In this document: positions 43,788 to 54,879 of the stretch, piece after piece | Position numbering within the stretch: the first letter of the stretch is position 1 | Layout: every line of letters begins with the position of its first letter | Source of the DNA: Zea mays | Lineage: Eukaryota; Streptophyta; Magnoliopsida; Poales; Poaceae | Length of the DNA stretch: 64,000 nt | Direction: 5' to 3' | NCBI RefSeq assembly: GCF_902167145.1 | Contig: NC_050101.1 | Span: 127,688,990-127,752,989, forward strand | Position numbers and translations under genes: made by a program | Notes under the pieces: model-generated | Seen by the model: the letters and a program-made list of their open reading frames with translations, nothing else | Told to the model about the DNA's origin: nothing | The model's database searches: none

Positions 43788-46700
43788 TCAACCCAAGTTC
43801 CGCGAATCTAAGACATTTAGTTCACTACGCATCCTGCAAAAGCTCTTCTCATCTAGAGGCTTGGTAAAGATATCGACTAGCTGGTTCTCAGTGCTAACAT
43901 GAAACACTTCGATATCTCCCTTTTGATGGTGGTCTCTCAAAAAGTGATGCCGGATGTCAATGTGCTTTGTGCGACTGTGCTCAACAGGATTTTCCGCTAT
44001 TCGGATAGCACTCTCATTATCACATAGGAGTGGGACTTTGCTCAGATTGTAGCCAAAGTCCCTGAGGGTTTGCCTCATCCAAAGTAGTTGCGCGCAACAC
44101 TGTCCTGCGGCAACATACTCGGCCTCAGCGGTGGATAGGGCAACGGAAGTTTGTTTCTTAGAATTCCATGACACCAGGGACCTTCCTAAGAATTAGCACG
44201 TCCCCGATGTACTCTTCCTATCGACCTTACATCCAGCATAGTCGGAATCTGAGTACCCAATCAAGTCAAAGTTAGACCCCTTTGGATACCAGATCCCGAA
44301 GCAAGGCGTAGCGACTAAATATCGAAGAATTCGCTTCACAGCCACTAAGTGACACTCCTTAGGATCGGATTGAAATCTAGCACACATGCATACGCTAAGC
44401 ATAATATCCGGTCTACTAGCACATAAATAAAGCAAAGAACCTATCATGGACCGGTATGCTTTTTGATCAACAGACTTACCTCCTTTGTTGAGGTCGGTGT
44501 GTCCGTTAGTTCCCATCGGCGTCTTTGCGGGCTTGGCGTCCTTCATCCCAAACCGCTTTAGCAAGTCTTGCGTGTACTTCGTTTGGGAGATGAAAGTGCC
44601 GTCCTTGAGTTGCTTCACTTGGAACCCAAGGAAGTAGTTCAACTCGCCCATCATCGACATCTCGAATTTCTGCGTCATAACCCTGCTAAACTCTTCACAA
44701 GACTTTTGATTAGTAGAACCAAATATTATGTCATCGACATAAATTTGGCACACAAAAAGATCACCATCGCAAGTCTTAGTAAAAAGAGTTGGATCGGCTT
44801 TCCCAACCTTGAAAGCATTAGCAATTAAAAAGTCTCTAAGGCATTCATACCATGCTCTTGGGGCTTGCTTAAGTCCATAGAGCGCCTTAGAGAGCTTACA
44901 CACGTGGTCGGGGTACCGTTCATCCTCGAAGCCAGGGGGTTGCTCCACGTACACCTCCTCCTTGATCGGCCCGTTGAGGAAAGCGCTCTTCACATCCATT
45001 TGGTACAACCTGAAAGAATGGTGAGCGGCATATGCTAGCAAAATACGAATTGATTCTAGCCTAGCCACAGGAGCAAACGTCTCCTCAAAGTCCAAACCTG
45101 CGACTTGGGCATAACCTTTTGCCACAAGTCGAGCCTTGTTCCTTGTCACCACTCCGTGCTCGTCCTGTTTGTTGCGGAACACCCACTTGGTCCCCACAAC
45201 ATTTTGCTTGGTACGAGGCACCAGCGTCCAAACTTCATTGCGCTTGAAGTTGTTGAGTTCCTCCTGCATGGCCAACACCCTGTCCGGATCTAGCAAGGCC
45301 TCTTCTACCCTGAAAGGCTCAATAGAAGAGACAAAAGAGTAATGCTCACAAAAATTAACTAATCTTGAACGAGTAGTTACTCCCTTGCTAATATCACCCA
45401 ATATCTGGTCGACGGGATGATCCCTTTGAATCGTCGCTCGAACTTGGGTTGGAGGTGCCTGAGATGCTTCTTCCTCTTCAACTTGATCATCCTGTGCTCC
45501 CCCTTGATCATGCGCCTCCACTTGAGGTACCTGTTCGTCATCTTGGGTTGGGGGATGCACCATAGTTGAGGAAGACGGTTGATCTTGCTCCAATTGTTCC
45601 TGAGGCCGCACATCTCCAATCGCCATGGTGCGTATCGCGGCCGTTGGAACATCTTCTTCATCTACATCATCCAGATCAACAACTTGCTCTCTTGGAGAGC
45701 CATTAGTCTCATCAAATACAACGTCGCTAGAGACTTCAACCAAACCCGATGATTTGTTGAAGACCCTATACGCCTTTGTATTTGAATCATAACCTAATAA
45801 AAACCCTTCTACAGCTTTGGGAGCAAATTTAGAGGTTCTACCTTTCTTCATAAGAATATAACACTTGCTCCCAAAAACACGAAAATAAGATACATTGGGT
45901 TTGTTACCAGTTAGCAGCTCGTATGAAGTCTTCTTGAGGAGGCGGTGAAGGTAGACCCTGTTGATTGCGTGGCAAGCCGTGTTCACGGCTTCCGACCAAA
46001 AACGCTCGGGGGTCTTGAATTCTCCAAGCATAGTCCTTGCCATATCAATGAGCGTCCTATTCTTCCTCTCTACCACACCATTTTGCTGAGGTGTGTAGGG
46101 AGCGGAGAACTCGTGCTTGATCCCTTCCTCCTCAAGGAACTCCTCCACTTGAAGATTCTTGAATTCGGACCCGTTGTCGCTCCTTATTTTCTTCACCTTG
46201 AGCTCAAACTCATTTTGAGCTCTCTTGAGGAAGCGCTTGAGGGTCCCTTGGGTTTCAGACTTATCCTACAAAAAGAACAACCAAGTGAAGCGGGAAAAGT
46301 CATCAACAATAACTAGACCATACTTACTTCCTCCTATGCTCAGATAGGCGACGGGTCCGAAGAGGTCCATATGCAACAGCTCCAGAGGTCTTGAGGTGGT
46401 CATCACATTCTTGTTGTGATGTGCTCCTCCCACTTGTTTACCTGCTTGACAAGCTGCACAAGGTCTATCTTTTTCGAATTGTACATTGGTTAGACCTATC
46501 ACGTGTTCTCCCTTTAGAAGCTTGTGGAGATTCTTCATCCCCACATGTGCTAAGCGGCGATGCCACAACCAGCCCATGCCAGTCTTAGCCATTAAGCATG
46601 CATCTAGACCGGCCTCCTCTTTTGCAAAATCAACTAAATAAAGTTTGCCGTCTAGTACACCCTTAAAAGCTAGTGAACCATCACATCTTCTAAAGACAGA

Positions 46701-46994
46701 CACATTTACATTTGTAAATAGACAATTATATCCCATGCTACATAATTGACTGATAGATAGTAAATTATATCCAAGAGACTCAACTAAAAACACATTAGAG
46801 ATAGAGTGCTCATTTGATATTGCAATCTTGCCTAAACCTTTCACCTTGCCTTGGTTCCCATCACCGAATATGATTGAATCTTGGGAATCCTTATTCTTGA
46901 CGTAGGAGGTGAACATCTTCTTCTCCCCCGTCATGTGGTTTGTGCATCCGCTGTCGATAATCCAGCTTGAGCCCCCGGATGCATAAACCTGCAA
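43788..46994 (-). pseudogene. Copia pol (protease, integrase, reverse transcriptase, RNase H) with two nonsense codons
   Basis: Protease SSWIIDSGCTNHM lies near the start. The integrase has the zinc block HRRLAHVG...CAACQAGK and the triad HMDLFGP, DNGSEF and NGVVERKN. The reverse transcriptase runs from NEVWTLVPR through the active site IYVDDIIFG (YVDD at 44730-44741). RNase H shows YSDSDYAGC and STAEAEYVAA. The frame is open except for TAG at about 46263 (FFL-stop-DKSETQ) and TAA at about 44190 (SGTC-stop-FLG). Both fall where glutamine is expected. Pol is in a different frame from gag. The rest of the 3' region (42995-43787) has no supported gene. Confidence 0.92.
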
Positions 46995-47001
46995 GGCAAA
47001 T

Positions 47002-48816
47002 TTAGGCTTGGGTCTTAGGTACCCAACTCTTGTTGGGTCCTACAAGGTTAGTCACAATTTCCTTAGGGACCCAAATGCAAGTTTTATCACCCTTGCATTT
47101 TGCCCCTAATTTCCTAGCAACTATCTTCCTATCCTTTCTACAAATAGCAAAGGAAGCATTTAAAGCATGATAAATTGTAGAGGGACCATTCATAACTTTT
47201 CTAGGAACATGAACAATATTCTTCTTAGGCACATGATAAATATTTTTCCTAGGCATATCTCTACCATGCATATAGGAAGAACTGGAAGCATATATAGCAT
47301 GAGAGTCATAGGCATGTGAATCAAAAGCATTACAACTCCTATGAGACTGTCTTCTATCATTGTACATAAAAGCATGGTTCCTTTTAGTACTAATTGCCAT
47401 AGGGACCTTCCCTTTCTCCTTGGCGGAGATGGGAGCCTTATGGCTTGTTAAGTTCTTGGCTTCCCTCTTGAAGCCAAGCCCATCCTTAATTGAGGGGTGT
47501 CTACCAATCGTGTAGGCATCCCTAGCAAATTTTAGTTTATCAAAATCACTTTTGCTAGCCTTAAGTTGGGCATTAAGACTAGCCATTTCATCATTTAACT
47601 TTGCAATAGAAGCTATGTGTTCACTACAAGCATCAATATCAAAATCTTTACATCTATTGCAAATAACAACATTTTCTACACAAGTTCTTGATTTACTAGC
47701 TATTTCTAACTTAGCATTCAAATTATCATTAATGTTTCTTAAGCTAGAAATTGTCTCAAGGCAAGAAGATAATTCACAAGAAAGCATTTCATTTCTCTTA
47801 ACTTCTAAGGCATGAGATTTTTGAGCTTCTACAAATTTGTCATGTTCTTCATACAACAAGTCCTCTTGTTTTTCTAAAAGCCTATTTTTATCATTCAAGG
47901 CATCAATCAATTCGTTAATTTTATCTACCTTGGTTCTATCTAGGCCCTTAAATAGACATGAATAATCTATTTCATCTTCATCACTAGATTCGTCCTCACT
48001 TGAAGAAGCATAGGTAGAGTCTCGAGTACATACCTTCTTCTCCCTTGCCATAAGGCATGTATGACGCTCGTTGGGGAAGAGAGATGACTTGTTGAAGGCG
48101 GTGGCGGCAAGTCCTTCATTGTCGGAGTCGGACGAGGAGCAATCCGAATCCCACTCCTTGCCAAGATGTGCCTCGCCCTTTGCCTTCTTATAGTTCTTCT
48201 TTTTCTCCCTCTTGATGAGCAAGGTGACGTCGTTCCCCTCATGTGAAATCTTGAGGGTGTCCCAGATCTGCTTGGCGTTATCCAAGCCGCTCACTTTGTG
48301 GTATTCATCCCTGCACAATGAAGCTAGAAGAACAGTAGTAGCTTGTGCATTCTTATGAATTTGCTCATTAATGAACATGGGACTATCCGAACTATCAAAG
48401 TGCATTCCACTCTCTACAATCTCCCATATACTAGGATGGAGAGAGAACAAGTGACTACGCATTTTGTGACTCCAAAATCCGTAGTCCTCTCCATCAAAAT
48501 GAGGAGGTTTACCAAGTGGAATAGATAATAAATGAGCATTTGCACTTTGAGGAATACGCGAATAATCGAAAGAAAAGTTCGAGTTAACCGTCTTTCGTTT
48601 GTCGTAGTCGTTGTCGTCGTTGTCCTTATGGGAAGAAGTGGACACATCACTGTTGTCGTAGTAGACGATCTCCTTAATGCGCCTTGTCTTCTTCTTCTTC
48701 CCATCTTTTCGTCTATGACCTGAGCCCGAGTCGGTAGGCTTGTCATCCTTTGGCTCGTTGACGAAAGACTCCTTCTCTTTATCGTTGATCACGATACCCT
48801 TCCCCTTAGGATCCAT
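47002..48816 (-). pseudogene. Copia gag with in-frame loss of the zinc-knuckle region
   Basis: The frame of 604 codons is open from MDPKGKGIVI to WVPKTQA. The capsid region is seen at PHFDGEDYGFWSHKMRSHL and SHEGNDVTLL. At about residue 201 (near 48213) the frame jumps from NDVTLLIKR straight to EKKKNYKKAKGEAH. From family knowledge, about 200 residues with the rest of the capsid fold and the CCHC knuckle should lie between. No CCHC pattern is found elsewhere. A long Lys/Glu/Asp-rich coiled-coil tail follows, usual for Sirevirus Gag. It probably cannot package RNA. Confidence 0.85.
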
Positions 48817-48850
48817 CTCTTCGGGCGGTTAGTCCCTTTGTGAAGAGAAC

Positions 48851-48864
48851 GACTCTGATACCAA
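48851..48864 (-). other. Primer-binding site of the copia element (initiator tRNA-Met)
   Basis: TTGGTATCAGAGTC on minus directly follows the 5' LTR. TGGTATCAGAG is the standard complement of the plant initiator tRNA-Met end. Confidence 0.9.
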
Positions 48865-48865
48865 T

Positions 48866-50132
48866 TGAGAGCACCTAGTGGGGGGGTGAATAGGTGATCC
48901 TGTGAAACTTGAAAACTTAAGCCACAAAACTTGGTTAATCGTTAGCACAATAATTGCCAAGTGGCTAAAGAGGAATCCTCAACAAAACACAATAACCAAC
49001 AAGGATCAATCACAGAGATGGCACAGTGGTTATCCTGTGGTTCGGCCAAGACCAACGCTTGGCTACTCCACGTTGTGGCGTCCCAACGGACGAGGGTTGC
49101 AATCAACCCCTCTCAAGCGGTCCAAAGACCCACTTGAATACCACGGTGTTTTGCTTGCTTTTTCTCAATCCCGTTTGCGAGGAATCTCCACAACTTGGAG
49201 CCTCTCGCCCTTACACTTGAAATTCACAAAGAACACAGAGCAAGGGAGGGATTAGCAACGCACACAAGACACAAGAATCAGAGTGTCAACACGCACACAA
49301 GTCGCAACAAGAGCTCGCAACACAACTCAATGAGTTCACAACTCCACTAGAGCTCTATATGCTATCACAATGAAACGAATGCGCGAAATCGATTTCTTGG
49401 TGCTTAGGAATGTTGTAGGAATGCTTGGTGTACTCCTCCATGCGCCTAGGGGTCCCTTTTATAGCCCCAAGGCAGCTAGGAGCCGTTGAGAGCAATCTAG
49501 GAAGGCTGATCTTGCCTTCTATCGACTGGCGCACCGGACAGTCCGGTGCACACCGGACACTGTCCGGTGCCCGATTCCCTTCCAAAAATGGCACAGTCGA
49601 CCGTTGGCAACCTGAGAGCCGTTGGCGCACCGAACATGTCCGGTGCACACCGGACAGTCCGGTGCACACCGGACAGTCCGGTGCCCCCTTCTAGCCGTTG
49701 GCTCGGCCACGTGTCCCGCGCAGATCGCGCGGCCGACCGTTGGCCCTGCCGACCGTTGGCTCACCGGACAGTCCGGTGCACACCGGACAGTCCAGTGAAT
49801 TATAGCCGTACGTTGCCGGTGAATTCCCGAGAGCGGCCACTTCGCTCGAGCCAGTCTGGCGCACCGGACACTGTCCGGTGCACCACCGGACAGTCCGGTG
49901 CTCCCAGACTGAGCAGATTCTTGGCTACCCGAGCCAAGACATTTTCAATTGGATTTTTCCTGTTTCCAGCACTTAGACACAATACATTAGTCCATAAAAC
50001 AATGTACTAAGTCTGAGAAACATACCTTTATCCTTGGTTTGTACTTTGTCCACCATTTTACGCTTAAGCACTTGTGTCTGACACTAAATCACCAAAATAC
50101 TTAGAAATGGCCCAAGGCACATTTCCCTTTCA
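48866..50132 (-). repeat. 5' LTR of the copia element
   Basis: This 1267-bp LTR is closely similar to the copy at 41731-42980. It has two extra CACCGGACAGTCCGGTG-type units near 49630-49680 and one fewer near 49890. Confidence 0.92.
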
Positions 50133-50323
50133 GTTTCGAAATGCATTAAGACCTCGAAGGAGTCAAACCACTCCTCCGAGCCCTCAGGGGCTACACCCGG
50201 CGGGTGCGCTCGCGCACACCCACCGGAACAAAACACAACCGAGAAAGGCTGGTCCCCTTGCAAAAAAGTGCGACAAAAGCCTCCAAGCGAGTATTAACAC
50301 TCCCTTCGAGGCTCAGGGGCTAC

Positions 50324-51325
50324 TGTCGGGGACCATAATTAGGGGTACCCTCAAGGCTCCTAAATCTCAGCTGGTAACCCCCATCAGCACAAAGCTGCAA
50401 AGGCCTGATGGGTACGATTAAGTCAAGGATCGGTCCATTCAAGGGACGCGATCACGCCTCGCCCGAGCCCAGCCTCGGGCAAGGGCAGCCGACCCCGGAG
50501 GATCTACGTCTCGCCCGAAGACCCCCTCCAGCAACGGGCATACCCTCGGCTCGCCCGAGGCCCAGTCTTCACCGAGAAGCAACCTTGGCCAACTCGCCAC
50601 GCCAACCGACCAAATCGCAGGGGCATTTAATGCAAAGGTGGCCTGACACCTTTATCCTGACGCACGCCCCCCAGTCGACAGAGCCGAAGTGACCGTAGTC
50701 ACTTCGCCGCTCCACTGACCGGTCTGACAAGAGGACAGCGCCGCCTGCGCCGCTCCGACTGCAGTGCCACTCGACAGAGTGAGGCTGATAGCAGCCAAGT
50801 CCGACCTCAGGCGCCATAGGAAACTCCGCTTCGCTCGACCCCAGGGCTCGGACTCGGGCTCAGCCCCGGAAGACGGCGAACTCCGCTCCGCCCGACCCCA
50901 GGGCTCGGACTTGGGCTCAGCCCCGAAAGACGGCGAACTCCGCTCCGCCCGACCCCAGGGCTCGGACTCGGGCTCAGCCCCAGAAGACGGCGAACTCCGC
51001 TCCGCCCGACCCCAGGGCTCGGACTCGGGCTCAGCCCCGGAAGACGGCGAACTCCGCTCCGCCCGACCCCAGGGCTCGGACTCGGGCTCAGCCCCGAAAG
51101 ACGGCAAACTCCGCTCCGCCCGACCCCAGGGCTCGGACTCGGGCTCGGCCCCGGAAGACGACGAACTCCGCTCCGCCCGACCCCAGGGCTCGGACTTGGG
51201 CTCAGCCCCGGAAGACGACGAACTCTGCCTCGCCCGACCCGAGGGCTCGGACTCGGGCTCAGCCCCGAAGGACGACGAACTCCGCTTCGCCCGACCCCAG
51301 GGCTCGGACTCAGCCCTGGCATCAG
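50324..51325 (+). repeat. 3' LTR of the Huck-like element, truncated
   Basis: It starts TGTCGGGGACC after the polypurine-like 'gaggctcaggggctac'. Eight full 58-bp minisatellite units lie at 50830-51300. At 51325 it breaks off in 'gcatcag' and joins outer-LTR sequence. The last roughly 785 bp of the LTR, with the promoter, are gone. The long frames through it on both strands are repeat translations. Confidence 0.9.
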
Positions 51326-51421
51326 CCCACGAAGGGATGACCTTGCGGATTATTGGGCCCACGGGCCCCTCGGGAGGCATCTTGTCCTTCTGGTGGACCC
51401 AGGGGATATCTGTCCCCCACA
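51326..51421 (-). repeat. 5' LTR of the outer gypsy element, second piece
   Basis: It matches 13158-13253 with few differences and ends cccccaca like the other LTR. About 300 bp of the outer LTR between the two pieces are deleted together with the end of the Huck LTR. Confidence 0.88.
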
Positions 51422-51986
51422 TGGTCCATGTCTGGCGGCCCGGTTTGGGACACGACCCATTTAATAGTGTCAGGGTCAGTCCAACACGAGCAATGTGCCG
51501 TGCTTGGGCCGTAGCCTCGGCCCGTAGTGCTGGACCGACTCGGCACGATTATATTTTTTTATTTTACAAAAATCGTATATACATATGTATAACTTATATT
51601 CAATATTAAAAACACTTGAGCATGATATTCTATTGGTTAGATAGCTTTACACGGTGTTCCCGCTCTTTTTTCCATCAGGCCGTGGGTGTGAACCCATCTC
51701 CTGCACCGCTTTTTAATATTTTACATAATTTAACCAAATGACCCGATGGGCTAATGGGCCGGGCCGACAAGGTTAGTAGGCCGCCGTGCTGTGCCCTCCT
51801 GCGGACGTCGGGCCCGTGTCGGGCTGCCCGTTTGGCCATATATATGCGGAGGTGTGGTTTGGGACGTGGATGTTGTCTGTACGGAGGGGCCAGACGTGCG
51901 GCGGCTTAATTTAAAATAGATATGAGAGGATATTTGTAAAAACATGACGTGGGACGACCGTTAAAACTGATGCTTTAATATAGTAG
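51422..51986. repeat. Dispersed grass repeat flanking the nest
   Basis: 51815-51986 matches 9300-9475. The left part has 'cggcacggc'-like words and an A/T-rich centre with no frame. The element is cut on the left by the gypsy nest and on the right by the solo LTR. It continues at 53547 ('agtagagatagata'). Confidence 0.65.
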
Positions 51987-53546
51987 TGTCGGGGACCATA
52001 ATTAGGGGTACCCTCAAGGCTCCTAATTCTCAGCTGGTAACCCCCATCAGCACAAAGCTGCAAAGGCCTGATGGGTGCAATTAAGTCAGGGATCGGTCCA
52101 TTCGAGGGACTCGATCACGCCTCGCCCGAGCCTAGCCTCGGGCGAGGGCAGCCGACCCCGGAGGATCTCCGTCTCGCCCGAGGCCCCCTCCAGCAACGAA
52201 TACATTTCCGGCTCGCCCGAGGCCCTGTCTTCGCCAAGAAGCAACCCTGACCGAATCGCCGCGCCGACCGACCAAATCGCAGGAGCATTTAATGCAAAGG
52301 TGGCCTGACACCTTTATCCTGACGCGCGCCCTTCAGTCGACAGAGCCGAAGTGACCGCAGTCACTTCGCCGCTCCACTGACCGACCTGACAGAAGGACAG
52401 CGCCGCCTGCGCTGCACCGACTGCGGTGCCACTTGACAGAGTGAGGCTGACAGGCAGTCAGGCCCGACCTTAGGCGCCTTAGGAAGCTCCGCTCCGCCCG
52501 ACCCAGGGCTCGGACTCGGGCTAAGCCCCGGAAGACGGCGAACTCCGCTCCACCCGACCCAGGGCTCGGACTCGGGCTAAGCCCCGGAAGACGACGAACT
52601 CCGCTCCGCCCGACCCAGGGCTCAGACTCGGGCTAAGCCCCGGAAGACGACGAACTCCGCTCCGCCCGACCCAGGGCTCGGACTTAGGCTCAGCCCCAGA
52701 AGACGACGAACTCCGCTTCGCCCGACCCCAGGGCTCGGACTCAGCCCTGGCCTCAGCCGACGGTCTCTGCCTCGCCCGACCCAGGGGCTCAGACTCGACC
52801 ACGGCCACGGAAGACAGACTCGACCTCGACCTCGGAGGAGCCTCCACATCGCCCAACCTAGGGCGCGGGCCGGCCACGTCAACGGGAGGCGCCATCATTA
52901 CCCTGCCCCAAGCTGACTCAGGCTACGGGGAACAAGAGCGACGTCCCATCTGGCTCGCTCCGCCAGATAGGCTATGATGGCGCCCCGCACGCTCCCTAAC
53001 GACGGCGGCTCTTCACCCCCTTACGGAAGCAAGATAACGTCAGCAAGGACTCGACAGCCCCGACAGCTGTCCCTCCGCCAGGCTCCGGCGCTCCTCCAAC
53101 GGCCACGACATCACACGAACCGGGCGCCAAAACCTCTCCGGCCGCCACGATGGCGTGTACTTAGGGCGCTAGCTCCCCTCCGCTAGACACGTAGCACTAT
53201 GCTACACCCCCATTGTACACCTGGATCCTCTCCTTACGCCTATAAAAGGAAGGACCAGGGCCCTCTTAGAGGGGGTTGGCCGCGCGGGGACGAGGACGAG
53301 ACATGCGCTCGCTTGAAGCCGCTCGCTCCCTCTCCCGCGTGGACGCTTGTAATCCCCTACTGCAAGCGCACCCGACCTGGGCGCGGGACGAACACGAAGG
53401 CCGCGGGATTTCCACCTCTATCACGCCTGTCTCCGGCCACCTCACTTCTCCCCTTCGCGCTTGGCCTCGCGTCGACCCATCTGGGCTGGGGCACGCGGCG
53501 ACATTCACTCGTCGGCCAAGGGACCCCCGGTCTCGAAACGCCGACA
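51987..53546 (+). mobile_element. Huck-type solo LTR
   Basis: It is a full LTR from TGTCGGGGACC to CGCCGACA, with TSD AGTAG on both sides (51982-51986, 53547-53551) and no internal region. It is the product of recombination between two LTRs. It has about four minisatellite units. The promoter TATAAAAG is at 53241-53248. Confidence 0.93.
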
Positions 53547-53551
53547 AGTAG

Positions 53552-54268
53552 AGATAGATATTTATTTTTTAGTAGGGTTCACTTTAATTTTAAATTTATT
53601 TGTTGTGAGAAAGGTCTATCACACTGGCTTTGCTACGCTACTGGACCATCACGTATCGTATAATTGTTTCACTATATCATCAAATATGATTATTGTACCG
53701 TCACAACACATGGACATTGTAGTTAAAGCATAGTTGTTGGCTGTAATGAGAGGTGACACGCGCGCAGCTGCATAGGCATGCATTGGCAAAAGAACGAAGA
53801 GTTCATACTGATGTTGAAGAAGGCGCAGTGACAGAGAAAGAGGTTGTGAGGTGTCGCAGTGACGGGTTATGGGAGGAGACAGGAGAGACGCGCCAGAGAA
53901 GACGAAGGAGGAGAGTTTTGGGCGGGAGAAAAGAACGAGCTTTCATGTCGTCAATGCCAGCAAAAGCTTCGCCTCCTGGATGCATACAACGGAGGATTTA
54001 GAGGAAAGCAGCATATCGCGGACAATCATGCACACATTTGCCAGGCTCACCAAGACCGCGCACGTTCCAAGAAAGCATGTAGACAGTTTTAGATTTAAAA
54101 TTCATGGAGCACCAGAGTTATTACCAAGCAAATACAAATGGCATAGGCCATGGCTGAGGGGATGATGCGATGCGAGGCTGAATCTAATGACATGCATGCA
54201 CGCACGCACGCACGCGACTGATCGACGCTATAGGAACCTGCATCCACGATCGTTGCCACGTCACATCC
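53552..54268. other. Unassigned sequence 3' of the cysteine-rich peptide gene
   Basis: Short plus frames at 53753-54165 have no domain. 54190-54215 holds a small (gcac)n microsatellite. Part of it may be the 3' UTR of the minus-strand gene. Confidence 0.4.
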
Positions 54269-54665
54269 TCATACGGAACTGGGAGGGCTGATGGGCGGAT
54301 GGCACTCGCGCTTGCACATGGCCTGGGTGTCCCAGCAGAACGTCGGCGTGTACTGGCTGGCGCAGCAGAAGTCGCAGCGCCCGTTGCCGCACGCCTTGTA
54401 GCAGAACGGCGGCGGCAACGCCAACTCCGCCTCCTGCCCGCGCTCTCCGTCTCCGGTAGTGGCATCTGCTGGCACTACTCGAGCACCTATGTATATGTAT
54501 TGCGTCAGAATATATGCACACACAGCTCCGGCAGCGTAGAGAAATCACTCTTTTTTGGCCTATAAACTTACACTGCACGGAGGTCGCGAGACATCCGAAA
54601 AGAACGGCGGCCAGGAGCGTCGCCGCTGCAATCCCGTCGTCGCGGCGGCCGGCGTTGATCTTCAT
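54269..54665 (-). CDS. Small secreted cysteine-rich peptide precursor (unclassified)
   Basis: Two exons, 54665-54572 and 54486-54269, are separated by an 85-nt GT-AG intron (GTAAGT...CATAG) after the first base of a Cys codon. The product is 103 aa. Residues 1 to about 31 form a signal peptide (MKINAGRRDDG, then a hydrophobic AAATLLAAVLFGCLA). An acidic linker follows, then the core FCYKACGNGRCDFCCASQY...FCWDTQAMCKREC with eight cysteines, ending PPISPPSSV. Disulfides are likely. In size and layout it is like plant defensin-like or endosperm transfer-cell peptides, but the cysteine spacing does not let me name a family. The ATG at 54665 was chosen over an upstream GTG. It has a purine at -3. 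Reading frame, splice sites and TATA box are all intact, so it is probably a real gene. Confidence 0.78.
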
Positions 54666-54804
54666 CTTCACCTGACGGTAAGCTAGCGCTGCCTTTTTTT
54701 TTTTCTTGGGGCTTTTGTTTCTTGTCGTGGCTACGTACGGCTGCCACAGTCCTGTTGGCTCTGGGAGGAAGATGATCGACTTACTTGGTGTATCGGTGTC
54801 CTAA

Positions 54805-54813
54805 TAATATATA
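54805..54813 (-). promoter_or_regulatory. TATA box of the cysteine-rich peptide gene
   Basis: TATATATTA on the minus strand is about 140 nt upstream of the start codon, so a leader of about 105 nt is expected. Confidence 0.6.
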
Positions 54814-54879
54814 GGCCATCCGGCCGTTGATATTATACTCACGCTATTTGGGTTGGGGGCATAAAGTTATGGAATAAAA

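Larger units (their letters stand above)
41731..50132 (-). mobile_element. Ty1/copia element, Sirevirus type (Opie/Ji-like), near full length
   Basis: LTRs are at 41731-42980 and 48866-50132, with TSD GTTTC on both sides (41726-41730 and 50133-50137). The primer-binding site is complementary to initiator tRNA-Met and the polypurine tract is AAAAAGGGGGAGAT. Order on minus is gag, protease, integrase, reverse transcriptase, RNase H, the copia order. LTRs differ by few substitutions and by the number of CACCGGACAGTCCGGTG palindromes. Insertion is therefore recent, yet gag has a deletion and pol two stops. Confidence 0.93.
26148..51325 (+). mobile_element. Huck-like Ty3/gypsy element nested in the outer LTR, itself multiply invaded
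   Basis: The order is 5' LTR 26148-27890, primer-binding site 27893-27910, then a foreign block 27941-about 35013 that replaces gag, protease and reverse transcriptase. RNase H-integrase follows at 35014-36718, the antisense gene at 37160-40487, spacer with repeats to 41730, and a copia insert at 41731-50132. The tail with polypurine tract is 50133-50323 and the truncated 3' LTR is 50324-51325. Left target flank is GAGAC. The right flank is deleted. The two LTRs differ in minisatellite number (7 against 8 full units). Confidence 0.87.
12643..51421 (-). mobile_element. Outer Tat-lineage Ty3/gypsy element, split by a 25-kb nest
   Basis: The element runs on the minus strand. Its 3' LTR is 12643-13253. 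Antisense genes lie at 14482-19081, pol at 19847-24156 and gag at 24160-25879. The primer-binding site is at 25905-25922. The 5' LTR is in two pieces, 25925-26147 and 51326-51421. LTR ends are TGTGGGGGACA and, on the other side, CCGACA. The flanking 5 bp are TGGTA (12638-12642) and TGGTC (51422-51426), a target duplication with one mismatch, which proves the two distant ends belong together. Without the inserted Huck nest it was about 13.6 kb. The two LTRs differ at roughly 3% of comparable positions, mostly transitions. The family name is not known to me. Confidence 0.88.

Noticed and set aside
50764..51609. 281-codon plus frame and long minus frames of the same region
   Set aside because: They translate the 58-bp LTR minisatellite (same peptide repeated) and cross an LTR-LTR junction. 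Not a protein gene.
53753..54165. Plus-strand frames near the cysteine-rich peptide gene
   Set aside because: Overlapping, short, with no domain. The region is more likely the 3' flank of the minus-strand gene.
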